Made by a program: the position numbers and the translations under genes. From Rhizophagus irregularis (taxonomy: Eukaryota > Glomeromycota > Glomeromycetes > Glomerales > Glomeraceae), in contig NC_089439.1 of assembly GCF_026210795.1 (NCBI RefSeq), positions 1,364,001-1,428,000 on the forward strand: a stretch of DNA of 64,000 bases. The letters run 5' to 3'. The notes under the pieces were generated by a model. The model was not told the DNA's origin, made no database searches, and saw only the letters and a list, made by a program, of their open reading frames with translations. Shown here piece after piece: positions 23,426 through 33,700 of the stretch; within the stretch, counting starts at the first letter, position 1, and every line of letters starts with the position of its first letter.

Positions 23426-23574
23426 TTTAGTAAAAATCAGACGATATTCGATTTTTTAATGAACTTAGCGATGAATTTTGGCTTGAAACCAGTAATTGAT
23501 TGATTTTAATTATGATACTTTGTATATATTGCTGATTTGTTAAATTTATATTTATATTTTTATTATTAGATCAG

Positions 23575-23755
23575 TATCGAAGAATCTATTGGAGAACAAT
23601 GAGATAAACGTACATACCAATATCGTGAACATCGGCGTTCACGATCATAAAGCAGAAGCAGCAGCAGCAGTAGTAGTCATAGTAACAGTAGTGATGATGA
23701 GAGAAAAAGGAGAAGGCATGAAAATGATTTTTTGGATGGTTATTTGTCTCAATGG
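23575..23755 (+). pseudogene. Remnant encoding an arginine/serine-rich (RS) segment
   Basis: One frame gives RDKRTYQYREHRRSRS, a TAA, then SRSSSSSSSHSNSSDDERKR and RRHENDFLDGYLSQ up to a good donor (GTGAGT at about 23755). This is the composition of SR-type splicing or nuclear proteins. The stop, and the lack of a start or second exon nearby, indicate a fragment. Confidence 0.35.
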
Positions 23756-24017
23756 TGAGTACATCAATAATTTAATGTTTTCTTTTCGTTTATGGATAAC
23801 GATTTCAATTGGTATTTTCGAACAAATTTTTTAATACTAAATGATAGATGATTGTGATTAATTTGGTTCATTTAGTCACAAGTCATATTTGTGATATATT
23901 ATAATTATATATTATATTTTTCATTATAAAAATAGAAAATGGGCCGAGTAACCGATTATTTCGTTATACTTGTTAAATTGCTATAAATCACATGATCATA
24001 ATAATAATCTAGATTTA

Positions 24018-24348
24018 CCCCAGTATCACTGACGCAAAAATTACCTTTTTGACCCTCCTCGTGTTATTTTTTTGACCTGCATATACTGTATTACATATAG
24101 GAGGGTCAAAAAAGGATGTCGTACAGGGTCAAAAAGATAATTTTTGCATCACCGACACTTTTATAATTAAATTCCACCCCACGTGACCGGTGACATTTAA
24201 AGGGATGTGAAAAAAATAATTTTGTGAGGCAAAAAAAAAATTAAGTCCCTCAGATAAATATAAACAGTAAAAACGCGGTGGGGTGTGATGCCGGTGATGA
24301 ATATTACAAAATCACGTGGGGGTGGAAAAAGTGTCGGTGATACTGGGG
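24018..24348. mobile_element. 331-bp MITE, CCCCAGTATC termini
   Basis: The ends CCCCAGTATCACTGACGC and GTGTCGGTGATACTGGGG are inverted. The flanks carry a long direct repeat ATAATAATCTAGATTTA (24001-24017) and ATAATAATCTAGTTTA (24352-24367). A second inverted repeat (24034-24147, arms GCAAAAATTA...TGACCCT) is nested inside. A CCCTCAGATAAATATAAA block is shared with the MULE-like elements at 4161-5737, so the families are related. Confidence 0.65.
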
Positions 24349-24369
24349 AAGATAATAATCTAGTTTAGA

Positions 24370-25516
24370 ACATAAACTGATTAAATCATTTTTTTTAACG
24401 CGAAAAAGAAAAACTTTAAAATCATGAACTTTTTTAATTAATATTATATGATAGACAAAATTATGATAAATCATGTATGCAAGATGACGTATTGTTGTGC
24501 CATTTTTTTACGTGGGAAAAAAAAAATCAATAACAATCGAGATTTTAGGTAATTAATTTTTTAATTCAGTTTGATTTAGGAAAATTTTTTTGCTACGCAA
24601 AAAAAAAGGCAATACACGGCTCTATTGGTTCGATTAGTAAAATAGTTATGTTCTCTTTTTCTATCTTACATATTATGACATAAATGTCATATGCCGAAAA
24701 AAACAATATTCACTTTTAAAAATGGGTTAATGTTCGATAATATCCGAATAACAGACCAGAAAAATTTTTTTTTCATTATTTATATAATAATTTATAATTA
24801 CTTATAATATTGTTGTTGTTGTTGAATTAATTGAATTGATTGGATACTTGCATTTTAATTGTTAATCGTGATAATCGTATCGTAAAATATCGTACTTTGA
24901 CCAACCAGTGATATATTTCTCACATGAAAAGAATAAAGAATAAAGTTGTTTATTTTTCACAAGTTTGTTTTTTTTTATTTGTTTATTTTATCTTTCTTTC
25001 CTATTATTATTATTATTTTATTTATATTATTCTATATTTATTTAAAATTTAAAATGTATTGTTGTTTATTGATGTACAATAACTTCCTAAATTGAAATAA
25101 TTACTTAGTCATGAAATCATGAAATTTAGAATTTTCTTTTCTTCTTTAATAATCATTTTTTCTTTAATATAAATAATTTATATATACGTACTGTATTTAT
25201 ATACGTATTTATAATATATTATTTTTCTTTTTTAAAAAAAAAAATTCTCCCACACTCTTATCACTCTTATGTTGTACCAGTATAGCATATATGCCATATG
25301 TGAAATATGTGAAAAAAATTCGAAAAATATATATTTTTTTGGGGTAACACATTCCATGATGGGGATTTCTTGTTCCAAAAAAAGATTAGATCATTAGAAA
25401 AAATTTAAGAAAAAAATTTTTTTTTTCTTAAACCGGGGTAAAATCAATAAACACAATGTATATTTCTTTGTAAAAAGCCACGCTATATTAAGATCATGAT
25501 ACTTTGTTTATTTATC
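24370..25516. other. No gene seen
   Basis: Extremely AT-rich sequence with poly-A/T and TTTATT blocks upstream of the Ty3 insertion. No coding or structural signal is supported. Confidence 0.4.
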
Positions 25517-25521
25517 CCCGC

Positions 25522-26052
25522 TGTTAACCGACTCGATACGTTGAATAGATTAACTATGATTTGCAGTCAGGGAGATTAAGTACGTTTAACTATGACTGAA
25601 ATCCAATCAAACAAGACACGCTTAAAATAGGGAGTTCGTTTATAGTGTAAAAGGTTATACTTTATTATAGAACTTTATAATTACAAGAATAAGAACTAAT
25701 AGGAACTAAGGTTAACTAATTCGAACTGAAGGAACTTAACTTATAACGAAGGAAAATACCAACGTTATTTATATAAAAGTTACTACATATAAAGATATAA
25801 TAAATATAATAGATATAATAAATATAAGAAATATAACTAATATAATAAATATAACTAATAAATTAAATATAATAAATAAAATAATTATATCGATTATATT
25901 AAATATAATTAATATAATAAATATAATAGAAATAATAGGCTAAGTAGGCTGCGGCTAGGTCGGCTTGGCACAGTTGGGCACAGTAGATCCTAATTTTCCA
26001 CATGATCTTCTGGCGCAGTAAGTTGTAACTCTACACGTGACTAGGGGTAACA
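25522..26052 (-). repeat. 3' LTR of the Ty3 element
   Basis: 531 bp, beginning TGTTACCCC and ending GGTTAACA on the element's strand. It contains a long (ATAATAAATAT)-type AT-rich block. The adjacent polypurine tract lies at 26053-26065. Confidence 0.95.
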
Positions 26053-26063
26053 GGTTCCTCCTC

Positions 26064-26477
26064 TTAATTTGCAGCTCCTGCGAAAATCAATAAATTATTT
26101 CTAAGTTTCCTTATCTGAGGTCTGGTAATTTTCCTAATAACCTGGACGTCTAGTTTCTTCGTCCTTAAGATTTGTTCCGGAAAAAACTCAAAAATATCAA
26201 AAGTCTTTTCTACAATTGTTGCATAATGTAATGACATTTTATGCTTGTATTTCAATCGTTCGCTAGGAGTTGGTAGTTGGTCTAGGAGTTGTCCTAAATA
26301 GAAAGAGTTAATCATCGCCAATTGTGTGTCCTTTAGTCGTATTGACTTCGTTACACTTCTTAGAGTTGCAGAAAATTTAACTTGGAAATCTTCTTCTTCC
26401 ATGTAGGGCGGCGGTGGAAAATTAATTTCTTCTGAAGTAGTTTGTTGAATATCTTCTAATATTTCTGAAAAATCCAT
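26064..26477 (-). CDS. Accessory sense ORF of the Ty3 element (137 aa)
   Basis: An intact ORF from an ATG, in the same orientation as gag-pol, placed between integrase and the 3' LTR and ending directly at the polypurine tract. The N-terminal 30 residues are acidic and contain PPPPYMEEED; PPxY is the form of late-domain motifs that recruit NEDD4-type ligases. The rest is predicted helical (VTKSIRLKDTQLAMINSFYL, QLLDQLPTPSERLKYKHKMS) and the C-terminus is basic (RKITRPQIRKLRN). No known domain is recognised, and the late-domain idea rests on one motif. It lies head-to-head with the antisense gene at 26977, sharing a 500-bp intergenic region. Confidence 0.6.
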   Translation of the reverse strand: MDFSEILEDIQQTTSEEINFPPPPYMEEEDFQVKFSATLRSVTKSIRLKDTQLAMINSFYLGQLLDQLPTPSERLKYKHKMSLHYATIVEKTFDIFEFFPEQILRTKKLDVQVIRKITRPQIRKLRNNLLIFAGAAN

Positions 26478-26976
26478 TTTTCTTCAAGCGGTTTAAACTC
26501 TTTTGTCAACTTATCCACATCTATATATATGTTTTAAATTTCTGTAGATCGTTTTGCTGATTAGATTTTTGTTTATTTCTGATGAGATTTTTGTATTACT
26601 CATCATGTTTCACCACATCTATCAGTTATTTTTAGCGCTTAAATTATTTAACCGCGTTTTTCTATTTTAAGATTATTTTTCCTTGTTCTAAAAATATCTT
26701 CACATTTTTCTCTAGAACTTTCCAGAAATATTTTCAAAAGTGATTTTTGCGCGTCTTACGCGTCCACATTTTCATAATTTTTCGCGTCGTGATTTTTCGT
26801 GATATTTTTGTTGTGCCTGATCTTAACGTGTTTTCGCATCATGCCTATTTCTTATATAAGGTCTAAATTTTTCCCCTTTCTCTTTTTCTTATCTTCTTGT
26901 AAAATCTTTATATTATCCCAAAATTTTCCAAAATTTTCTTTGTCTACCTATCTATCTATCTACCAATCTATCTATC
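26478..26976. promoter_or_regulatory. Putative bidirectional promoter region inside the Ty3 element
   Basis: A 499-bp region separates the divergent accessory ORFs (26477 minus, 26977 plus). It contains an ATATATAT box near 26521-26530 and a (CTAT)n pyrimidine tract (26942-26976) directly before the plus-strand ATG. Because it is internal, it could drive both genes independently of the LTR. This is inferred from layout only. Confidence 0.35.
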
Positions 26977-27676
26977 ATGACCTGTCATCGATCTAATACC
27001 TCACGTCAGAAATCTCGAGCAAGATTTCAAAGACTTAAAGAAGCACGTAAAATGAAAGTTCGTCAACTTGAAGGTGGGTATTGTACGCAAGGTTCTTAAG
27101 ATGTCTCTTGAACGGTATGATTGCCTGTAGACAGGGTTTCGACCTTATATCCGGTTCTTAAAAGGTTGATTTTGCGCAGCTTGTAGACGGGGTACTTGTA
27201 CTTCTAGGATATTTAAGTCTTGAAAGGCCTCTACCTGTAGAACTTTTTTGTACTATCGACCTTATTCACTTAGTTTTTAACTAACTTGGAGTGACCATAA
27301 ATCTCCATTTTTTTTATTTCTAATAGAGGACCTTACGAAAGCTAAGGAAGAAAAAGAAGATCTTCAAGAGAAATTTGAAAATTTGCTGGAAATGGGGACC
27401 CATAAGAATCTCGAGACAGAATTCCAAAATAAAATCTGGGCTGGGGAGCAGCGAAAATTATGGGAGGCCCAAAAATTAATTATCGACCAGCAGCGAACAA
27501 TAGAAGGTCTGGAAGAAGGCGTTTGTCAATTAATTTCACATAATATAGGCTTGCAGAGTAGTAGAGGTCGTGCTGAAGCAGCATTTGAAGAAGCAAAGCA
27601 AATGCTTTTTGAGGAATGTAATATAATTTTGTCAAACGGTTCTACTTCTAATCCTAGTTATGAAGAAGTTGATTAA
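26977..27676 (+). CDS. Antisense, spliced bZIP-like gene inside the Ty3 element (148 aa)
   Basis: Exon 1 is 26977-27073, a GT..AG intron of 253 bp follows, and exon 2 is 27327-27676; the phases fit and there is no stop. Exon 1 gives a basic segment (RQKSRARFQRLKEARKMKVRQLE), and exon 2 continues a heptad coiled coil (LTKAKEEKEDLQEKFENLL). Together this is the layout of a basic-leucine-zipper DNA-binding domain, though the canonical N-x7-R core is not exact. The remainder is a charged helical tail with a second coiled coil and an acidic C-terminus (SYEEVD). It runs opposite to gag-pol and converges on integrase with 217 bp between the stops. It is likely to be expressed from the internal region at 26478-26976. 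It could be a regulator encoded by the element or a captured host gene. Confidence 0.6.
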
Positions 27677-27893
27677 ATAAAAAAAAATTCTTTTTTCTGA
27701 TTTTCCCTATAATTTTCTAATAATTTTTGTAATAAATTTTTCATTAAGTTTTTCACAATAAAATTTCTAAAATTTTTCATCTTTTTAATAAATTTTTCTG
27801 GGACATTGAGTCGCAAATTCATTTTGATCGTCTGTAACACTTGTAAATAAAATTAACTATTTGCCACGAGTTGTAGATCTTAATCGTGACTAA

Positions 27894-29306
27894 TTATACT
27901 ACAATTATTGGTTCCCAATTTTGTCGATCATGATACAATTTTAATAAACTTCCATTTACAGGAGTTCGTAAGACTTTTCCATCTATAGTTCGTAATTTGT
28001 ACGCTCCTTTTTCTCCAACTTGATGAATATAGTATGGTCCTTTCCATTTTGGATTTAGTTTTCCAGTCCATTGCTTTTCTTTTGCTGCGTCATAATATAA
28101 GACTTTATCTCCAATAGAAAATTTTATTTGATGACATAATTTTCTATCATGTCGTTCCTTTTGTTTTTGTTGAGATATTTCAATATTTGTCTTAGCTATT
28201 TCGATTTCTTGAGGTAGTTGGTCAACTAAATTTTCTATGTGATTTATTAAAGTTGGATTTCCATTATTTTCTAATGAATCAGTTGGTAGTTTAGCATCTC
28301 GTCCATATAATAAAAAGAAAGGTGCGATTTTTGTAGTCGAATGTTTTGTAGTACGATAAGCAAATAAAATTGGTGCAATATAATTATCCCAATTATCAAT
28401 ATGATCTGTTGATAATTTTGCTAAAGATTCTGATAAAGTACGATTAAATCTTTCTACAAGTCCATTTGTTTGAGGGTGGTATGGTGTTGAAAATAAATGT
28501 TTTATCTGAAATTTTTCCATTAATTTTTCAATTATTTGATTTCTAAAATGAGTTCCTTGGTCTGATAATATTTTTGCTGGACATCCATGTCGACAAATTA
28601 TTTCTTCATAAATAAAAAGTGCAGCTTGTTCTGCAGTAGCTTCTTTTACAGCTCGTGCTTCTGGCCATTTTGTTAAATAATCCATTGCTGTAATTATATA
28701 TTTGTTTCCATTTGTAGTTATAGGTAAAGGTCCTACAAAATCTATTCCTATTTGATGAAAAGGACTTTCTACTGGAATAGGATGTAAAGGTAACTTTGTC
28801 TTTTGTTTTCCTCTTCGTTGACAAGAGTCACATGACATGACATAAGCTCTGATGTCATTGTACATTTGTGGCCAATAATATCTTGATTGAATTTTGTCAA
28901 ACATTGTGTCAACTGAAAAATGCGCAGCAGTAGGATCGTTGTGGAACATAAAAAGAACTGGTTCCAATTCATGTCTTCTAATTACTCGTAGTAAATTATT
29001 TTGTCTCTTTTTATCCTTTTTATAAATGAAATTATTTTTGATAATAAAATATACTGATTGTTTTTGAATTTGTTGTTGTTGTTGGTTATTTAATGTAAAA
29101 GGTAATTGATTATATTTTAAATAATTATATATGTTATTGTAATGTTCAATATCCATTTTTGAAAATTTAGGCTGTCTCGTCACGATGCGGACACTTTCGC
29201 TTTCACCTTTTGATACTTTGTTAATTATAATATGTAAAAGAGGTGGACTTTTAGTCCAAATTGGCAATGAAAGGTTCCAAGAATACTTTGTAAACTGGTA
29301 AATCAT
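27894..29306 (-). CDS. Ty3 integrase (470-aa ORF)
   Basis: Integrase inserts the reverse-transcribed DNA into the genome. It contains the HHCC zinc domain (residues about 130-170: HNDPTAAH...CDSCQRRGK) and a DDE core with D in GIDFVGPLP, D in LSDQGTHFRN and E in GLVERFNRTL. The C-terminal GPY/F-like region includes GPYYIHQVGEKGAYKLR. All catalytic residues are present. The ORF overlaps the preceding RNase H ORF by 56 nt in the +1 frame. This is either a frameshift site or an indel; the first 25 or so residues of the ORF are probably out-of-frame sequence. Confidence 0.9.
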   Translation of the reverse strand: MIYQFTKYSWNLSLPIWTKSPPLLHIIINKVSKGESESVRIVTRQPKFSKMDIEHYNNIYNYLKYNQLPFTLNNQQQQQIQKQSVYFIIKNNFIYKKDKKRQNNLLRVIRRHELEPVLFMFHNDPTAAHFSVDTMFDKIQSRYYWPQMYNDIRAYVMSCDSCQRRGKQKTKLPLHPIPVESPFHQIGIDFVGPLPITTNGNKYIITAMDYLTKWPEARAVKEATAEQAALFIYEEIICRHGCPAKILSDQGTHFRNQIIEKLMEKFQIKHLFSTPYHPQTNGLVERFNRTLSESLAKLSTDHIDNWDNYIAPILFAYRTTKHSTTKIAPFFLLYGRDAKLPTDSLENNGNPTLINHIENLVDQLPQEIEIAKTNIEISQQKQKERHDRKLCHQIKFSIGDKVLYYDAAKEKQWTGKLNPKWKGPYYIHQVGEKGAYKLRTIDGKVLRTPVNGSLLKLYHDRQNWEPIIVV

Positions 29307-30753
29307 TCATTAATCGTTCGATATATTTAAGATAATTGATATTATTTTCAAGTTGTACTGCTTGAGGTTCTTTCCACCATTGATTATTAATAAGGAATTT
29401 GGGATTCATATCTGGCCTAATTTTTCCTAAAGTGAATCCAATGATACAGTCGTGCATAGTAGTTCCATAAAATAGATTCTTCTTGCACATCGTACAATAT
29501 GTATGCACGTGATGATTTTCTGTATCACATTCCATGGTACAACGACTTCCACCATGATTGATTGGTTGACCGGCGATTACTTGTTTAATTTTTATATTTT
29601 CCAAATACATATTTTCTAGAGCTTGACGGTTCATACCACACATGGTCCAGGCGATATGTTCTTCAATATTAATCTGATTTTCTTCTGAATAATCAGAGAA
29701 TGCATCTCCATAAATTTGTCTTTCCCACGAATTATTATATTCTTCTGTATCAATCGAATAGTTATCTTCATTACACTGACAAATAATCTCATTGCAGCAA
29801 CTATATGGTGATGGTGAACGGGCTGGAGGAGGTTGACAAACTTTACAAATACAATCTTCTGGATGAGGTCCATTGGGGTTGTCAAAATCATATCGAATTC
29901 CTGAAACAATATTAATAGGAGAGTTATTTTCAGATCGTTCTTCAATGTAGCTTTGCATATCATATATTAGATTATCACAACGATTTAACAAATCGATAGC
30001 TCTTTGAGCAGGTCTATCAGTATAATCATCTTCTGAATCTGCATCATACTCTTCATGTACTGGAGTAGAACTTTCATTTACATTAGTTTGTCCTTCTTTT
30101 TCGATAGAAATCATGAAACAACTATGAGTTTGGCTATCTTCTTCAAACATTCTAGATAATGCATCTGCATTTGCGTTTGCTTTTCCCGCTCGATGCTTAA
30201 TATTAAAGTCATACTGTTGAAGGTCCATGACCCATCTCGCACGGCGACCTTTTGGGATTTTGGATGTCTTTAACCATTTTAGAGCAGAATGGTCAGTAAC
30301 AATTGTGAAAGGTTTTAATCCTAAATAGTGTTGAAAGTGTTTGATAGCCCACACTATTGCAAGACATTCCTGATCAGTTATAGGGTAATTGCACTCAGCC
30401 TTATTCAGAGATCTGCTGGCATAAGCGACTACATGTTCTTTTCCATCCTCTCTTATTTGTGATAACACGGCACCAAGTCCAGTTCCAGATGCGTCTGTAT
30501 GGATAATGAAAGGTTGTTCAAAGTCAGGATATGTTAAGATTGGAGATTTAATTAATCTTTCCTTCAAATAATCAAATGCAGTTTGTTGTTTCTCAGTCCA
30601 ATGAAAAGGAGTTTCCTTCTTTAAAAGTAATAACATTGGTTTGGCTATTTTTGAGAAATCTTTGATGAACTTTCGATAGTAAGAGAATAAGCCTAATGCT
30701 GAGCGAAGTTGTGTTAGATTTGTTGGAACCGGAAAGGTTCTAATTTTTTTCAA
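29251..30753 (-). CDS. Ty3 RT C-terminal part / RNase H and Cys-rich linker (500-aa ORF)
   Basis: It continues the reverse transcriptase thumb (KIRTFPVPTNLTQLRSALGL, YYRKFIKDFSKIAKPM). The RNase H domain follows: HTDASGTGLGAVLSQ, CLAIVWAIKHFQHYL, VTDHSALKWL and ANADALSRM carry the catalytic acidic residues. Residues about 255-460 form an unusual linker before integrase with CxxC groups (CICKVC, CNEIICQC, and CTMECDT...HVHTYCTMCKKN), probably zinc-binding. The ORF is one base out of frame with the upstream pol ORF, in an A7 run at about 30744. Confidence 0.88.
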   Translation of the reverse strand: MKKIRTFPVPTNLTQLRSALGLFSYYRKFIKDFSKIAKPMLLLLKKETPFHWTEKQQTAFDYLKERLIKSPILTYPDFEQPFIIHTDASGTGLGAVLSQIREDGKEHVVAYASRSLNKAECNYPITDQECLAIVWAIKHFQHYLGLKPFTIVTDHSALKWLKTSKIPKGRRARWVMDLQQYDFNIKHRAGKANANADALSRMFEEDSQTHSCFMISIEKEGQTNVNESSTPVHEEYDADSEDDYTDRPAQRAIDLLNRCDNLIYDMQSYIEERSENNSPINIVSGIRYDFDNPNGPHPEDCICKVCQPPPARSPSPYSCCNEIICQCNEDNYSIDTEEYNNSWERQIYGDAFSDYSEENQINIEEHIAWTMCGMNRQALENMYLENIKIKQVIAGQPINHGGSRCTMECDTENHHVHTYCTMCKKNLFYGTTMHDCIIGFTLGKIRPDMNPKFLINNQWWKEPQAVQLENNINYLKYIERLMNDLPVYKVFLEPFIANLD

Positions 30754-33700
30754 TTTTTTCTGGATCAGGTCGGATACCTTCTCGTCCTACTACATGTCCT
30801 AGGAAATGAATATTTCCGAGGCAGAAATAACATTTCTTAAGTTTAATCTTCAAATTTGCTCGTCTAAGAGTCTCAAATACTTGTCTAAGATGGTCCAAGT
30901 GTTGCTCCAAGGTTCCTTTTGAGTAGATGATTACATCATCTAAATATACTGCTACAAATTTCCCTAGATACTCCTGGAGTATTCTATTCATTAATCGTTG
31001 AAAAGTTCCAGGCGCATAAGCTAAACCAAAGGGCATTACTAGAAATTCATATAATCCAAAGGGAGTAATGAAGGCAGTTTTCTCCACATCTGCTGGATCC
31101 ATAGCTACTTGCCAATAACCACTGGCTAAATCTAATGTGGTAAACCATGTTGCATTACTAAAAGATTCAAGCATATCATCAATTCGAGGCAATGGGTAAG
31201 CATCTGCTTTGGTGACAGCATTCAATTTTCGATAGTCTATGCATAAACGTTTTTCTCCTCCTTTTTTATCAACAATTACCACAGGTGAAGCCCAAGGGCT
31301 AGCTGATTTTCTTATAAGTCCTTGCCTTTCCATTCTTGTGATTTCTCCTTGTAAAAATTCTCTATATTTAGGATTACATCGATAGGGTGGTTGAGAGATA
31401 GGAGTAGCATCTTTTGTAATAATTTTGTGCTTAATTACATTTGTTTTTCCAATTTCTGTTTGGCTTTTAGCACAAATATCTGCATAGTCACTCAAGAGTT
31501 GTTGAAATTGGCTTTGTTGATGGTAGTCTAACGGTCCTAAATGTAAGTCTGGATTGACTTTTTCTTCACTATATACTTCTGCTTGAGCTAAATAAATGGC
31601 AGGATTTGATTCTTCCAATTCTTCATCTTCATTATTTTGGTGGGTAGGAGATACTTCATTTTCCCAAGGGTTAAATTCAAGGGATTCTTCTGTTGAATAA
31701 CCAGAAAAATCAGACATATAGATTTGAGCTTCTTCTAACTCTTCAGACTCATATTCCTCTTCGTCATCATACTCAAATGATTGCTTCATTTTAATAGGTT
31801 TTGGGAGAGTAAAAATCACAGGGACTGTTGTGGATCGTCCATTGTATCTGATAGTTAGGGTCTTCTTGTCCCAGTCAAGAGCAGCATTTACCTTTCTCAT
31901 CCAGTTATTTCCTAGGATGAAAACACTATCGCTTGATTCTATAATTTGAACATTGGTTTTAATAATTAAATTTCTGACTTTTAGGGGTAAATTTTGGATT
32001 TCTCCCAATGATCTAACTCTAGTTCCATTGGCAGTTTTAATTACATATTCTGAAGGTCCATCGATAGTTAATTTCAAAGTTTTCATCATGGCAGTTGTCA
32101 TAATACTAACTGCAGCTCCACTATCAATTACTGCAATAACTGGTTGTTGGTTAATATGAAATTCACATTTAGCAGCGGTAGTGGGAGTTTCTTCTTCTGA
32201 GTTGGAGTCTCCATAGTAACTTTCTCCAATATAATTATTGTTATCAATCTTTTCACGCTTTCTCCTCATACTTTGAATTAATCCTTTCCTGTAAACAGGA
32301 AGTTGGGCTGTTGCTTGACCGATAGATAGACCACAAGGAAGGTCACTAATATATTTAGCTATATCAAATTCATTGACATTTTCAATAGGCGCAGGGACCA
32401 TTTTGGTTCTTACTTTTCTTTTTGTAGAAGGTTCTGCTGTAGCATCCATATCCATTGGTGTAGAAGGAGTCACTGGAAGAATAGGTTGGGTACGTAATTG
32501 GTCTTCCTTTCGAGATTCTGAAAATCTTGTTCTTTTTCCTCTAGGAGAAGATATCTCGTATGGAACAGATCTAAAACGAGTTGTAACATATGCTTCATAT
32601 TCGTCTTCTTCTTCCCATTCTTCCTCATATTCATCCTCATATTCATCATAGTAAATTTCTGCTTCATCATCTGCATAATTAATAGGTGTAACTGGCGCTC
32701 TTTGACGAGGGCGATTATTATTATTATTGTTACCATTAATATTTCCATTATTGGTATTTCTTCCCATTTGACAATTTCTGGAAATATGTCCTACATTTCC
32801 ACATCTGAAACAAGTAATATTTGGATTGAAGGAGTTCTGAGTAGGGGCTTGACCATTTTGACGATTTTGATTGTTATTATTATTAGGTCTAGGTCTAGTA
32901 TTTCGAGGAGTGCTTTGTTGAACCATTAGAACTGATGAAAGATTTGCATAATTAAGAGCGAGTTGTTGCATTTGTTTTGTTAATGCTTCCATTTCATCTA
33001 CTTGTGGAGTTGGTTTAACAGTAGTAGTAGTAGTAGTTGGAATAGGTTCTGTAGTACTAATAGTTACAGGTGTTGTAGTTAAAAGAGTAGTGTTTACACC
33101 TAATTCTACTAACTTGGCTCGGGTAATAGTTGCTTCCAAAGTATCAGTATTTCCAATTACTACCTGTCCAACTAAGAAAGACTTGAGACCATTAATATAA
33201 TAGTTAATTTGGTATCTCGCGGCTAAAGCCTCTCCTTGAGTAGCTTTATTTAGCAACTTCTTAAAACGTCGGGAGTAGTTTTCTACTGATTCATTGTCTC
33301 CTTGTTTAATATTTTGCAGTTCTCTGGTCCACTGATTTCTTCGAGCAGCAGTTGCAAAGTAGTTTATAAATCGGGTATCAAAGTTATTTGCGTTGTTATC
33401 TACATGCCATTGGTTGATATTTCCTCTATCCTCTTCGTACCAATCTCGGGCAGCTTCCTTAAGAAATCCAGCGGCTAAAGCAATTTTTCGATTATCTGGC
33501 CATCCATTAGCTGCAAAGGCAGCTTCAAAGAGTCGACACCATTCGTATGGATCCTCATCATCACGTCCATAGAAAAAGGGAACATCTACAACTTTAGATG
33601 TGGTACGATTTTGGTTGGCAGTTGTAAGAGCATTAATGGCAGTAAGGTTATTTTGTAAAGCAGTAGTAATAGCATTTGTATTGTTATTCAAAGTATTTTC

